A stretch of DNA of 64,000 bases from Nocardia bhagyanarayanae (lineage in GTDB: Bacteria; Actinomycetota; Actinomycetes; Mycobacteriales; Mycobacteriaceae): contig NZ_VFPG01000002.1 of assembly GCF_006716565.1 (NCBI RefSeq), positions 806,001-870,000 on the forward strand, written 5' to 3'. Numbering within the stretch: position 1 is the first letter of the stretch; each line of letters begins with the position of its first letter. Shown one piece after another: positions 27,074-36,425 of the stretch. A program made the position numbers and the translations under genes. The notes below the pieces were generated by a model. It had not been told where the DNA came from, did not search any database, and saw only the letters and a program-made list of their open reading frames with translations.

Positions 27074-27508
27074 TCAGCGCGGGGTGAGCACGAAAACGGG
27101 GATCTCGCGGGTCGTCTTCGTCTGGTAGTTGGCGTAATCGGGCCACACCTCGACGGCGCGGTCCCACCACACCCGCTTCTCCTCGCCGAAGACCTCGCGG
27201 GCGGTGTAGTCCTTGGTGACCTCGCCGTCGCGCAGTTCGACGTGCGGTTCGGCCTTGATGTTGTAGTACCAGACCGGGTGCTTCGGCGCGCCGCCCAGCG
27301 AGGCGACCACGGCGTATTCACCGTCGTGCTCGACCCGCATCAGCGGGGTCTTGCGCAATTTTCCGGTCTTGGCGCCCTTGGTGGTGAGCAGGATGACGGG
27401 CTTGCCCTGTAGCGACGTGCCCTTGGTACCGCCGGAATTCTCATAGGTCTCGGCCTGCTTGCGAGCCCAGTCGGACGTGCTCGGTGCGTACTCTCCGGTA
27501 AGTGGCAT
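27074..27508 (-). CDS. Deazaflavin (F420)-dependent nitroreductase-family protein
   Basis: A 144-residue protein from the ATG at 27508. The pattern [39 protein letters not shown] and [21 protein letters not shown] is that of the Ddn/FDOR-A family, which uses coenzyme F420 in actinobacteria to reduce quinones or nitro compounds. The physiological substrate is not known. The long open frame that continues upstream to 29077 is a shadow of the LuxR gene and does not belong to it. Confidence 0.9.
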   Translation of the reverse strand: MPLTGEYAPSTSDWARKQAETYENSGGTKGTSLQGKPVILLTTKGAKTGKLRKTPLMRVEHDGEYAVVASLGGAPKHPVWYYNIKAEPHVELRDGEVTKDYTAREVFGEEKRVWWDRAVEVWPDYANYQTKTTREIPVFVLTPR

Positions 27509-27595
27509 ACGACCGGCAACACCGCATCGGCCGCCGGTGTTCCCGGCCGGAAATGTTCGGTGGCCCGAAATTCGCCTTCCGTATATCCTGATGAC

Positions 27596-27829
27596 ATGGC
27601 AACGGCTCACCCCATCAGCGTGGACATCGCGGGCACCGCGTGGCCCGTGTACAAGCTCGAGGCGCTGGCCGCCGGGCTGGTGGCCGGTGCGCTGCTCCTG
27701 CTGATCACCGGCGCACCGCAGGTCGCCGTGCTGGCCGCCGCCGCGATCGCGGCTCTGCGCTGGACGCTCGGACACGTGACGACGCGGCGCGACGTCCATC
27801 CGGCAGCCCGGGCGCTGTCCCCGCACTGA
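27596..27829 (+). CDS. Small two-segment membrane protein
   Basis: A 77-residue product from the ATG at 27596. After a short polar N-terminus there are hydrophobic stretches ([19 protein letters not shown] and [14 protein letters not shown]), then a basic C-terminus with His/Arg. No family recognised. It is divergent from the F420-type gene (88-base gap) and ends five bases before the convergent LuxR gene. Confidence 0.6.
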   Translation: MATAHPISVDIAGTAWPVYKLEALAAGLVAGALLLLITGAPQVAVLAAAAIAALRWTLGHVTTRRDVHPAARALSPH

Positions 27830-27834
27830 ACGGA

Positions 27835-30519
27835 TCAGTCCGCATCCAACGGCAACGCCGCCAGTTCCCCGCGCGAGACGACGCCGAGCTTCGGATAGGC
27901 CTTGTACAGGTGATGGCCGACAGTCCGCGGACTCAGGAACAGCTGCGCCGCGATGTCCCGATTCGTCATCCCCTGCGCGGCGAGCCGCACGATCTGCAAC
28001 TCCTGCGGTGTGAGCGCGGCGAGCACCCCCGATCCGGCCCGCGCGGCCGCGCCGACGCCGAGCGCGCCGAGTTCCACGCGGGCACGCTCGGCCCACGGCG
28101 CGGCGTCCAAGCGCTCGAAGATCTCCAGAGCCGGTTGCAGCTGGCTCCTGGCGTCCACTTTGCGGCGGTTGCGGCGCAGCCACTCCCCGTAGAGCAGCTG
28201 GGTGCGGGCGCGCTCGAACGGACGGCCACCGAACTCGAGCGAGGCACGGAAATGTTCCTCGGCATCCGCGTCCGGGCCGAGCAGCGCGCGAGCGCGTGCG
28301 GCGAGCGCGGCCACCCAGTCCTGGCGCGAGGCCGCGGCCCAGTCCTCGAGACGATCCAGCGCGTCGCCTGCCCGGGCGGGGTCGCCGAGCCGGACCGCCG
28401 CTTCCACGAGATCGGGTAGCGAGCGCAGCCCGATGACCATGTGCCGGGCCGGTTCCTCGGTCAGCGATTCGAGCCGGGTCATGGCGCTGTCCACCCGGCC
28501 GAGTCCGAGATCGAGCAGGCCGAGCGCCGCGTGTGCCCAGCCGGCGCCCGGCGCGTCGGCCCCGCCGAACCGCTCGGCCAGCGCGTGCTCGGCCGCGGCA
28601 CGGCAGTCCGCTTCCCGCCCGCCCAGCGCCGCGAGGTAGGCGAGCATTGCCGAGAGCTGGCAGACCCAGTGATCCTGCCCGGTGTCCTGCGCGATCCGCA
28701 CGCCTTCGGTCGCGACGACCAGCGCCTCGCGCGGTCGGCCGAGGAAGGCCTCGGCTTCGGCGCGGAAGAACAGCAGCGTCGGTAGCGGGCCGATCCTGCC
28801 CTCGTCGCGACATGCCGCGACCAGTTCGTCCGTCAGTTCCGCCACCCGCTCGTCCTGTCCGACCACGAGACCGACGCCGGACAACTGCACCAGATCGCGC
28901 ACGTCCGCGCCCGTGGCGCGGGCCGCGTCGGCCGCCGCGCGCAGGTCGACGCGGAACCGCCCGTGCACGCCGTCGAGCACGTACGCGGTGGTGTGCGCCA
29001 GTGAATCGTCCTCGGGCAGCGGCAGTGCGGCCAAGCGCCGGGTGACCTCGTCGAGTTCGTCGGCGCCCAGATACCACGCGGTGTGCACCGCGACCATCAG
29101 GATGCGCGCCGCGAGCAGCGGTTCCCGTCGCGCCGCGTCGGCCGCCGCGATAAGGCGCCGGTGCGCCGGAAGTCGTTTGCCCGCACCGAATTCCGCGAGA
29201 CCGCGGACCAGGTCGAGGCGCGCCGCGAGCAGCGGGTCGGTGGTCTGCGCAGTCGCGCGCTCGGCCAGCCGGTCCGCCAGCTCGTACATGCCCGTCTCAC
29301 CGGCGGTTTCGGCGGCGAGCACCAACCTGCTCACCCGCGCCGCGGGTTCGGTGCTGAGCGCGGCCGCGCGCTCGTAGGCGGCCACCGCGCCGTGATATCC
29401 GTTGCGGGCGCGCGCCCGGTCGGCGGTGGCGGCCAGGGCGGCGGCGATCGCCTCGTCCGGACCGGTGGCCGCCGAGGCCAGATGCCAGGCGCGCAGGTCG
29501 GCGTCCTCCGGGGCGGTGAGTGTCGCGGCGAGGGCGCCGTGCGCGGCGAGCCGCTGGGCGAGCGGCGCGCCCTGGTAGATCGCCGAACGCAGCAAAGGAT
29601 GGCGGAAGGTGAGCGTCCGGCCATCGGTGCGCACCAGGCCGTCGTCCTCGGCGGGCTGGAGATCGGTGGGACCGGCACCCAGGGTCGCCGCCGCGCGCAG
29701 CATCGGATCGATCTCGGCCGCACCCGCCGCCGCGGCGACGAGCAGCATCGTCCGCGTGGCCGCGGGCAGCCTGCTGACCCGGCCGTAGAAGGCGACCTGA
29801 AGCCGCTGGGTGAGCGGCAGCGGATTCGGCCCGGAGTCCGCGGACTCGGCGGCCAGCACCGCGGGAAGCTCCCGCAGCGCCAGCGGGTTGCCGCCCGCCT
29901 CGGTGAGCAGCCGGTAGCGCAGTGCGGGGGCGAGATCCGGTGCGTCCGCGTCCAGCAGCGCGGCGGCCGCCTCCTGGCGCAGCGCAGGCACGGGCAGCTC
30001 CGGCAGGCCGGGGGCCGGGAAGTCGTTCGCGCCCGCGCGGGTCGCGAAGATCATCGCGACGCCTTCCGCGTCCAGGCGGCGCGCGGCGAAGAGCAGGGTT
30101 TCCGCGGTCGCGCGGTCCAACCAGTGCGCGTCGTCGATCAGGCACAGCAGCGGTCCTTCGGCGGCCTCCTCGGCCAGCAGCGAGAGCACCGCGAGGCCGA
30201 TGAGCAGCCGGTCGCCGGGTTCCCGCTCGCCGAGCCCGAACGCGCCGAGCAGTGCCGCGCGCTGGCGTTCTGGCAGCGTGTCCACCAGGGCCATGCCGGG
30301 CCGGACCAGCAGGTGCAGGCCGGCGAAGGGCAGCTCGGCCTCCGACTCGACACCCGCGCTGCGCACCGACGGAATGCCCTGTGCCGCAGCGTAATCGAGC
30401 AGCGCTGTCTTGCCGATGCCCGCTTCGCCGCGCAGCACGAGGACGCCGCTGCGGCCGGCCCGCGCGTCGGCTAGCAGTCGATCGATGCGCGCCTGTTCGG
30501 CCTCGCGTCCGTGCAGCAT
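27835..30519 (-). CDS. Large ATP-binding LuxR-family regulator (LAL)
   Basis: An 894-residue regulator from the ATG at 30519 ([20 protein letters not shown]). The N-terminal AAA-type ATPase has Walker [12 protein letters not shown] (about residues 31-41) and Walker [16 protein letters not shown]; a middle region of about 550 residues is made of Ala/Leu-rich helical TPR-like repeats; the C-terminus is a LuxR helix-turn-helix ([20 protein letters not shown], then [18 protein letters not shown]). LAL proteins of this build activate catabolic or secondary-metabolite genes. The divergent pair at 30721-31536 is the nearest candidate target, by position only. Confidence 0.92.
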   Translation of the reverse strand: MLHGREAEQARIDRLLADARAGRSGVLVLRGEAGIGKTALLDYAAAQGIPSVRSAGVESEAELPFAGLHLLVRPGMALVDTLPERQRAALLGAFGLGEREPGDRLLIGLAVLSLLAEEAAEGPLLCLIDDAHWLDRATAETLLFAARRLDAEGVAMIFATRAGANDFPAPGLPELPVPALRQEAAAALLDADAPDLAPALRYRLLTEAGGNPLALRELPAVLAAESADSGPNPLPLTQRLQVAFYGRVSRLPAATRTMLLVAAAAGAAEIDPMLRAAATLGAGPTDLQPAEDDGLVRTDGRTLTFRHPLLRSAIYQGAPLAQRLAAHGALAATLTAPEDADLRAWHLASAATGPDEAIAAALAATADRARARNGYHGAVAAYERAAALSTEPAARVSRLVLAAETAGETGMYELADRLAERATAQTTDPLLAARLDLVRGLAEFGAGKRLPAHRRLIAAADAARREPLLAARILMVAVHTAWYLGADELDEVTRRLAALPLPEDDSLAHTTAYVLDGVHGRFRVDLRAAADAARATGADVRDLVQLSGVGLVVGQDERVAELTDELVAACRDEGRIGPLPTLLFFRAEAEAFLGRPREALVVATEGVRIAQDTGQDHWVCQLSAMLAYLAALGGREADCRAAAEHALAERFGGADAPGAGWAHAALGLLDLGLGRVDSAMTRLESLTEEPARHMVIGLRSLPDLVEAAVRLGDPARAGDALDRLEDWAAASRQDWVAALAARARALLGPDADAEEHFRASLEFGGRPFERARTQLLYGEWLRRNRRKVDARSQLQPALEIFERLDAAPWAERARVELGALGVGAAARAGSGVLAALTPQELQIVRLAAQGMTNRDIAAQLFLSPRTVGHHLYKAYPKLGVVSRGELAALPLDAD

Positions 30520-30720
30520 CCGTTCACCGTATCCGTCACCGACGGGCGGCAGGTAGATCGCGGACGTACGAAGTCCGACGGCCACCCATGGCGGCGGCGA
30601 ATCGCCCTACGTCATCGGTCGCGGAAAGTACTTATGCGTGACTGATTCGGCGGCCCCTCGCCCCGCCATACCTTGTTCTCACAGCGCAACACGGCGCAGG
30701 GAAATACAAGGGAGACAACG

Positions 30721-31077
30721 ATGAACGACCTGGTCGCGCAGTACCTGGAGATCTGGAACACCACCGACGCCGCCGCCCGCTCGGCCGCCATCGCCCGGGT
30801 CTTCACCGACGAGCCGCGCTACGTCGACCCGCTCATGGCCGTCACCGGACGCGAGGCGCTGGACGCGGGGATCGCCGCGGTGCAGGCGCAGTTCCCCGGC
30901 ATGGTGTTCCGCTTGGCCGGCCCGGTCGACGGACACCACGACCAGGTGCGCTTCACCTGGGAGCTCGGCCCCGCCGACGGCCCGGCGCTGGTGGTCGGCT
31001 TCGACGTCGCGGTGCTCGACCAGGGCCGCATCGCCGACGTGTACGGCTTCCTCGACAAAGTGCCCGCCGCCGCCTGA
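30721..31077 (+). CDS. SnoaL-like/NTF2-fold protein
   Basis: A 118-residue protein, ATG at 30721 with GGGAGA upstream. The opening LVAQYLEIWNTTDAAARSAA, YVDPLMAVTGREALDAGIAA and closing DVAVLDQGRIADVYGFLDKVP are those of SnoaL-like NTF2-fold proteins, which include small isomerases, hydrolases and binding proteins. No specific substrate can be given. It is divergent from the LAL regulator and 36 bases before a membrane protein gene. Confidence 0.85.
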   Translation: MNDLVAQYLEIWNTTDAAARSAAIARVFTDEPRYVDPLMAVTGREALDAGIAAVQAQFPGMVFRLAGPVDGHHDQVRFTWELGPADGPALVVGFDVAVLDQGRIADVYGFLDKVPAAA

Positions 31078-31113
31078 TCTTCCCGAAACTACTGTTCAGA
31101 AAAGAGATTCGCC

Positions 31114-31536
31114 ATGACCACCACCACCGCCCCCGGTTACCTGTCCACCCTGTTCGCCCCCGGCGACAAGCTGCTGCGGACCTCGCTGCGCTTGGACGCG
31201 GTGATCACCGGCGCGAACGGGATCGCCTACCTGGCCCTCTCCGGCCCGCTCGAGTCGCTGCTCGGCCTCGACCGCGGCCTCGGCATCGCGATCGGCGTCT
31301 TCCTCACCCTCTACGGTCTCGGCGTCGCCGCGATCGGGTCGACGAAGTCGATCAATCCCGTCGCCGCCCGCGCGGTGATCGGCCTGAACGCCGCCTGGGT
31401 CCTGGTCAGCCTGGCCGCGCTCGTCGCGGGCGCGCTCGATCTGAACGTCGTCGGCTCGGTCTGGGCGGTCATGCAGGCCGCGACGGTCGGTGGTTTCGCC
31501 GCCCTCCAGTACCTGGGCCTGCGCAAGACCCGGTGA
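31114..31536 (+). CDS. Integral membrane protein, four segments
   Basis: A 140-residue hydrophobic protein with four membrane segments spread over residues about 25-135, no signal peptide and no conserved catalytic motif that I recognise. It follows the SnoaL-like gene closely and is followed by a strong terminator, so the two form a short operon probably expressed under the divergent LAL regulator. Confidence 0.75.
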   Translation: MTTTTAPGYLSTLFAPGDKLLRTSLRLDAVITGANGIAYLALSGPLESLLGLDRGLGIAIGVFLTLYGLGVAAIGSTKSINPVAARAVIGLNAAWVLVSLAALVAGALDLNVVGSVWAVMQAATVGGFAALQYLGLRKTR

Positions 31537-31574
31537 CCGCAAAACCCTTCTCCGACAACCGCATCGACCACAGC

Positions 31575-31601
31575 ACGGCCCCGGCGCCCCGCCGGGGCCG
31601 T
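31575..31601 (+). terminator. Terminator after the SnoaL/membrane-protein operon
   Basis: Perfect 10-bp stem ACGGCCCCGG/CCGGGGCCGT (31575-31584 and 31592-31601) with a 7-base loop, 38 bases after the stop codon. Confidence 0.65.
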
Positions 31602-31709
31602 CGTCGTATCCACCCTCGGGCGCCTCGCGCATGGCGCGATCGCCGCGCGGCTCGGCGAAGGTTCCGGATCCGGCCGGGCAGGTGCGTCGAGGCGGGTAGC
31701 GTCGGACGG

Positions 31710-32525
31710 ATGACAGAGGGACCGGTGGAAGCTCCGTCTTTTCACTCCGATCGGATCGATGCCGACCGGATCGATGAGCTGGTCGAGCTTCTCGACTTGC
31801 AGGCAGACCTGCCCGGCATCCGCCGGATGCGGCAGTGGGCGCACGAGGCGCTCGCGGTGCGCGCGGGGGAGCGGGCCCTCGATATCGGGGCGGGCACCGG
31901 ATCGGAGGCGCTGGTCTTCGCCGAGCGGGTGGGTGACGCGGGCGCGGCGATCGGCTTGGACCCGAACCCCGCGATGCTGGCCGTCGCGCGGCGGCGGGCG
32001 GCGGCCGCCGGGCTGTGCGCGCGGTTCGTGCACGGCTCGGTCTATCACCTGCCGTTCCCGGACGCGTCCTTCGACGCGGTCCGCTGCGAGCGCGTCTACC
32101 AGCATCTCGACGATCCCGCCGCGGCCACCGCCGAAATCGCCAGGGTGCTGCGCCCCGGCGGCCGGGTTCTGCTGATCGACAGCGACTGGTACACCGCCAT
32201 CACGCATCCTGGCGATCCGGCCGTCGTCGAGGCGCTCGGTACCGCGATGCTGGCGGACGTCCCCAACCCCGCGTCCGGCCGTAGGCTGCGCGGACTGCTG
32301 GCGGGCCAGGGTTTCGTCATCGACGATCAGGGATCCGAGGCGGTGATCTGGGACCCGGTGACCGCGCGACCGCTGTACCAGCAGATGAACGAGCAAGCGT
32401 CGAGATACGGCACGGTCACCGCCGAGGAGTTCGAGCGGTTCCTCGCCGACCTGGACGCGGGCATCGAGCGCGGCGACTTCCACCTGTCGGTGACGATGTT
32501 CGCGGTGCTCGCCCACAAGCCGTGA
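31710..32525 (+). CDS. Class I SAM-dependent methyltransferase (Methyltransf_11)
   Basis: A 271-residue protein from the ATG at 31710; the frame is open from 31533 but that part is a terminator and low-quality sequence. Motif I ALDIGAGTGSEALVFAERVG, GLDPNPAMLAVARRRA and the post-motif segment CERVYQHLDDPAAATAEIARVLRPGGRVLL define the family (UbiE/COQ5-like). Substrate unknown. It is monocistronic. Confidence 0.87.
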   Translation: MTEGPVEAPSFHSDRIDADRIDELVELLDLQADLPGIRRMRQWAHEALAVRAGERALDIGAGTGSEALVFAERVGDAGAAIGLDPNPAMLAVARRRAAAAGLCARFVHGSVYHLPFPDASFDAVRCERVYQHLDDPAAATAEIARVLRPGGRVLLIDSDWYTAITHPGDPAVVEALGTAMLADVPNPASGRRLRGLLAGQGFVIDDQGSEAVIWDPVTARPLYQQMNEQASRYGTVTAEEFERFLADLDAGIERGDFHLSVTMFAVLAHKP

Positions 32526-32816
32526 TCGCGTCGCGTCTTCGGATACGGCGACCAGCTACTACTGTCGGCGCCATGCCGTCGGTCTTCGGGAACGCGGCTC
32601 TCGCCGTCCGAAGCGGGCGGCGACGGCGGCGCCATGTTCGACGACCCGGCCCGGCTCTGCGTAGCGCCCACCCGAATATCCCGGGCCCGACCGGGACTTC
32701 TTCGTCGAAACGCATTGAAAGACAGCGTTTTCATTAACGGGGCCGGGCGCGGGGGCGATGATTCGAGTAGTCCAGTACGCGGGTTTCCGACGCGAATTCG
32801 AGGGGAGAATTTCGCC

Positions 32817-34022
32817 ATGAAACGCCTGGTGGTGTGTTGCGACGGCACGTGGAAAGCCGAGAACAGCAGCACGGTATCCAACATCGTCAAAATCGCGCAG
32901 ACCGTCCGCATGGAGGCCCCTGGCCCCGACGGGCAGCCCGTCCGCCAGCACGTGATCTACGTATCCGGGCCCGGCGCAAGGGGTTTCACCGCCGACCGGC
33001 TGTTCGGCGGCGCCTTCGGCCTGGGCCTGGAGGCGAACCTGTCCGCCGCCTACTGGCAGGTGGCCGTCAACTGGGAGCCCGGCGACGAGCTGTACATCTT
33101 CGGCTTCAGCCGCGGCGCGTACACCGCGCGCAGCCTGGTCGGCCTGATCGACTGCATCGGCATCATGAAACCCGATTCGATGATCGCCGGACAGTACCCG
33201 AAGGCGTTCAGAATGTACCGGCGCCGCGGCCGCAACAAGCTGATGCGGTGGCGCAAACCGCCCACCGACCAGCAGGTGCGTGACTTCCGTCGCGAGCACA
33301 GCCATCGCAGGCGGGTCATCGACTTCATCGGCGTGTTCGACACCGTCGGCGCGCTCGGCGTCCCCGGCCTGACCTCGTGGCGGCACCGCTTCCACGACGT
33401 CAAGCTCTCGCCGCGGGTGCTGTGCGCGCGGCAAGCCCTCGCCATCGACGAACGGCGGCGCAACTTCGAGCCCTGCCTCTGGGAGGTGCCGGTCGAACTC
33501 GGCATCAAGTACCGCCGGATCAAGGACCGCAAGGCCGACCGCGTCAAGCAGGTCTGGTTCGAGGGCGTGCACAGCGACATCGGCGGCGGCTACGCCCAGT
33601 GCGGGCTGTCCGATATCACCCTGCGCTGGATGGTCGCCGAGGCGGAGGCCGAGGGTCTCGCGTTCGACACCGAACTGCTCGAGGAGCTGTCGGCCAAGTG
33701 CGCGGGGCAGGAGAACCATATGGAGCGGCACAAGTCGTGCGGGCCCGGCTACACCCTGCTCAACGTGGTCCGCACCCTCCGAAGCCCGCTGCGGGCACGG
33801 TTCTATTGGAACTCCCTGCGCCGCCTGCGGGTGGAGACGGACAACGGCGTGCTGGTCGCCTCGACCGTGCACGACAAGGCCGAATACCGGCCGTACAACC
33901 TGCGGCGCTGGCAGCAGGATCTGGGCGGCGAGTTCCCGGCCGAGCTGATCGAGAAGATCAGCCCGCTCGATGCCTCAACGCACCAGCAGGGCGACGGGGA
34001 GCCGAGCGAACAGCTTCTCTAG
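32817..34022 (+). CDS. DUF2235 alpha/beta-hydrolase (Tle1-like phospholipase fold)
   Basis: A 401-residue protein. It opens KRLVVCCDGTWKAENSSTVS, the signature start of DUF2235, carries the nucleophile elbow FGFSRGAYTAR (Ser about 98), FIGVFDTVGALG and WFEGVHSDIGGGY, which supplies the acid and His of the triad. DUF2235 includes Tle1 phospholipase effectors of type VI secretion, but no secretion genes are nearby and there is no signal peptide, so this is probably a cytoplasmic hydrolase. Its last 48 bases overlap the 3' end of the convergent treY. Confidence 0.88.
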   Translation: MKRLVVCCDGTWKAENSSTVSNIVKIAQTVRMEAPGPDGQPVRQHVIYVSGPGARGFTADRLFGGAFGLGLEANLSAAYWQVAVNWEPGDELYIFGFSRGAYTARSLVGLIDCIGIMKPDSMIAGQYPKAFRMYRRRGRNKLMRWRKPPTDQQVRDFRREHSHRRRVIDFIGVFDTVGALGVPGLTSWRHRFHDVKLSPRVLCARQALAIDERRRNFEPCLWEVPVELGIKYRRIKDRKADRVKQVWFEGVHSDIGGGYAQCGLSDITLRWMVAEAEAEGLAFDTELLEELSAKCAGQENHMERHKSCGPGYTLLNVVRTLRSPLRARFYWNSLRRLRVETDNGVLVASTVHDKAEYRPYNLRRWQQDLGGEFPAELIEKISPLDASTHQQGDGEPSEQLL

Positions 34023-36425
34023 GCGCGCCCTGCCCTGGAAGGTATGCCCGGTGAGGCGGTCGGTCCAGTTGCCCTGCGGCAGGTCGAGCGCGGTATCGCC
34101 CCACCCGGTGTCGGTGAGGCCGACGCTGTGCCTGGTGGCCGCGACGATCACCTCGGGCGCGTCGCCGACCCTGGCGCGCGCGTAGGACACCAGCCGGGAG
34201 GCTTGCTCCCCGGTGGCGAACAGCGGCAGATAGGCGCCGCCGACGAAGCAGTCGGGGCGTTCCCTGCGCAGCCACAGCGCGTAGGCGACGATCCACATCT
34301 TCGCCGCGCCGGAGGTGTCCAAAGCCGGTGTCCCGGTGAGCGATTGCAGCATGCCGGTACGCGCGGGGAAGTCGACGGGACGGCGGTTGTCCGGGTCGAC
34401 CAGCGAGTCCTCCCACAGCTCGCAGCCCTGGTACAGATCCGGGATACCGGGACCGCACAGCTGAAGCAGTTTCTGCGACAACGCGTCCGACCAGGCGTGC
34501 GGCGCCAGATCGTGCACCAGATCGCTGAGCTCGGCGCCGACCGGTCCGTCGATCACCGCGTCCATCCACGCGTGCACGGCCGCCTCGAACTCGCCGTCCG
34601 GCTCCTCCCACGAGGTCCGGGTGCCTGCCTCGCGCATCGCCTTCTCGGCGAACAGATGCAGCCGTTCGCGCAGGCCCGGCACCGAGGAGGCGGGGCGGCC
34701 GTCGGCGGGCCAGACGCCGAACATGTTCTGCAACAAGAACAGTGCGGTCGCACCGTCCGGCGCGGGCGTCTTGTCCATCCAGGTCTCGACCGACCGAGCC
34801 CAGGTCCGCGCGACCTGGGAGAGCACCCCGATCCGGGCGCGCACGTCCTCGCCACGCTTGGTGTCGTGGGTGGACAGCGTGGTCATCGTGGCGGGCCAGC
34901 GCTGCGCGCGTTCGACATTGGCGAGATGGAATTCGTTGAGCGAGTGGCCGAATCGGGCCGGATTGCCGCCGACCTCTTGCAGCGAGACCAGCCGAGCCGC
35001 CTGGTAGAACATGGTGTCCTCGACGGCCTTGGCGGTGATCGCGCCGCACACCTGGTGGAAGCGGGCGGCCGCCTCCCCGTCGGCGGCGAGCGCCGACACC
35101 AGCACGTTGAGCGGCGCGGTGAGCTCGCTGTTGCGCTTCTCCACCTCGGCGATCACCGCGCCGGTCATTCCGGCCAGCGGCGCGTAGTCGGCGCGGTAGA
35201 CCGGCATGAAGGCGAGCACCTCGATGGTGGCGTTGGTCAGCGCCATGGTGTCGAAGCTGTCCGCGCGCGCGTCCCGTTTGATCGCGCCGATCAGCCGCCG
35301 AATCTCCGGCGCCAGAATGCTTTCGGCGACGGCGCGCTTGATCCGGTGCTCGGTCTCGCCGATCCAGGCGCGGTCGCTGCCGTGTCCGGCGAAGCGGCGC
35401 GACAGCTCGGTCAGCGTCTGCTCGCCGTCGGGATCGATGAGCACGCCGCCGAGCCCGGCCAGCGCGTCGTAGCCGGTGGTGCCGTCGATGGGCAGCGTCG
35501 CGTCCAGCGGCTCGCGGTTGGCCAGGATCTTCTCCACCAGCAGCAGTCGCTGCGGGCCGATCAGCTGGCGCAGGCGGGTCAAATACGCCGCGGGATAGGT
35601 CAATCCGTCCGGGTGATCGACCCGCACGCCGTCGATCAGGTCGTGCTCGCACCAGGCCGCGAGTTCGCGGTGGGTGAGGTCGAAGACCTCCGGGTCCTCC
35701 TGCCGCACCGCCGCCAGACTGCTCACCGCGAAGAACCGCCGATAGGTGCAGAGTCCGGCTTTCCAGCTCACCAAGCGGTAGTGCTGCTTGTCGTGGATGC
35801 GCAGCGCGTTGTCGCCGTCGGTGCCCGGCGCGATTGGGAAACGCAGATCGTGCAGGGCCAGCATCGGTTCCGGTCCGGAGCGGTCCACGGTCAGCGCCGC
35901 GGGATCGTTCTCGCTCTGCAGCACCGGCAGCGCCAGCCGACCGCCCGCGCCGTTGCTCGGGCTCCAGTCGATGTCGAAGAACCGGGCGAACGGCGAGTCC
36001 TTGCCGTTGCGCAGCACGTCCCACCACCACGGGTTCTGTCGCGGATCGGCGACGCCGACGTGGTTGGGCACCAGGTCGACGATGAGCCCCATGCCCCTGG
36101 TGCGCACCTCGTCGGAGAGCGCCTTGAGCCCGAGCGGGCCGCCGAGCGCCGCCGAGACGGTGCTCGGGTCGGTGACGTCGTAGCCGTGCGTCGACCCGTG
36201 CGTCGCGGTCAGGATCGGCGACAGATACAGGTGCGAGATGCCGAGCTGCTGAAGGTATTCCGCGATCGCCCTGGCGTCGGCGAAGGTGAGCGCGTCGGGG
36301 CGCAGTTGCAGCCGGTAGGTGCTGCGCACGGTGGTCTGCCGCGCGAGTGCGCGCCCGCGGGCGATGGGGTCGGTGTGATGTGTCTCGATCGGTGCGTGGG
36401 ATGCGGTCATGTGCGTGTCGGTCAT
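33975..36425 (-). CDS. treY: Maltooligosyl trehalose synthase
   Basis: TreY converts the reducing-end alpha-1,4 bond of maltooligosaccharides to an alpha,alpha-1,1 bond. 816 residues from the ATG at 36425, which overlaps the treX stop (ATGA). GH13 landmarks: STYRLQLRPDALTFADA at the N-terminus, YDVTDPSTVSAALGG, LIVDLVPNHVGVADPRQNPW, catalytic Asp in IDGVRVDHPDGL and Glu in LLVEKILANRE. Cytoplasmic. Forms an operon with treX; the partner treZ is at 22.5 kb. The 3' end overlaps the convergent DUF2235 gene by 48 bases, so the two mRNAs are complementary there. Confidence 0.95.
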   Translation of the reverse strand: MTDTHMTASHAPIETHHTDPIARGRALARQTTVRSTYRLQLRPDALTFADARAIAEYLQQLGISHLYLSPILTATHGSTHGYDVTDPSTVSAALGGPLGLKALSDEVRTRGMGLIVDLVPNHVGVADPRQNPWWWDVLRNGKDSPFARFFDIDWSPSNGAGGRLALPVLQSENDPAALTVDRSGPEPMLALHDLRFPIAPGTDGDNALRIHDKQHYRLVSWKAGLCTYRRFFAVSSLAAVRQEDPEVFDLTHRELAAWCEHDLIDGVRVDHPDGLTYPAAYLTRLRQLIGPQRLLLVEKILANREPLDATLPIDGTTGYDALAGLGGVLIDPDGEQTLTELSRRFAGHGSDRAWIGETEHRIKRAVAESILAPEIRRLIGAIKRDARADSFDTMALTNATIEVLAFMPVYRADYAPLAGMTGAVIAEVEKRNSELTAPLNVLVSALAADGEAAARFHQVCGAITAKAVEDTMFYQAARLVSLQEVGGNPARFGHSLNEFHLANVERAQRWPATMTTLSTHDTKRGEDVRARIGVLSQVARTWARSVETWMDKTPAPDGATALFLLQNMFGVWPADGRPASSVPGLRERLHLFAEKAMREAGTRTSWEEPDGEFEAAVHAWMDAVIDGPVGAELSDLVHDLAPHAWSDALSQKLLQLCGPGIPDLYQGCELWEDSLVDPDNRRPVDFPARTGMLQSLTGTPALDTSGAAKMWIVAYALWLRRERPDCFVGGAYLPLFATGEQASRLVSYARARVGDAPEVIVAATRHSVGLTDTGWGDTALDLPQGNWTDRLTGHTFQGRARLEKLFARLPVALLVR

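Noticed and set aside
27074..29077. Long frame joining the F420-type gene to upstream sequence
   Set aside because: Only the last 144 residues are conserved; the rest is a shifted frame of the LAL regulator gene.
32526..32816. Small gene before the DUF2235 gene
   Set aside because: The possible ATG frame here is Arg-rich, has no ribosome-binding site and no recognisable domain.
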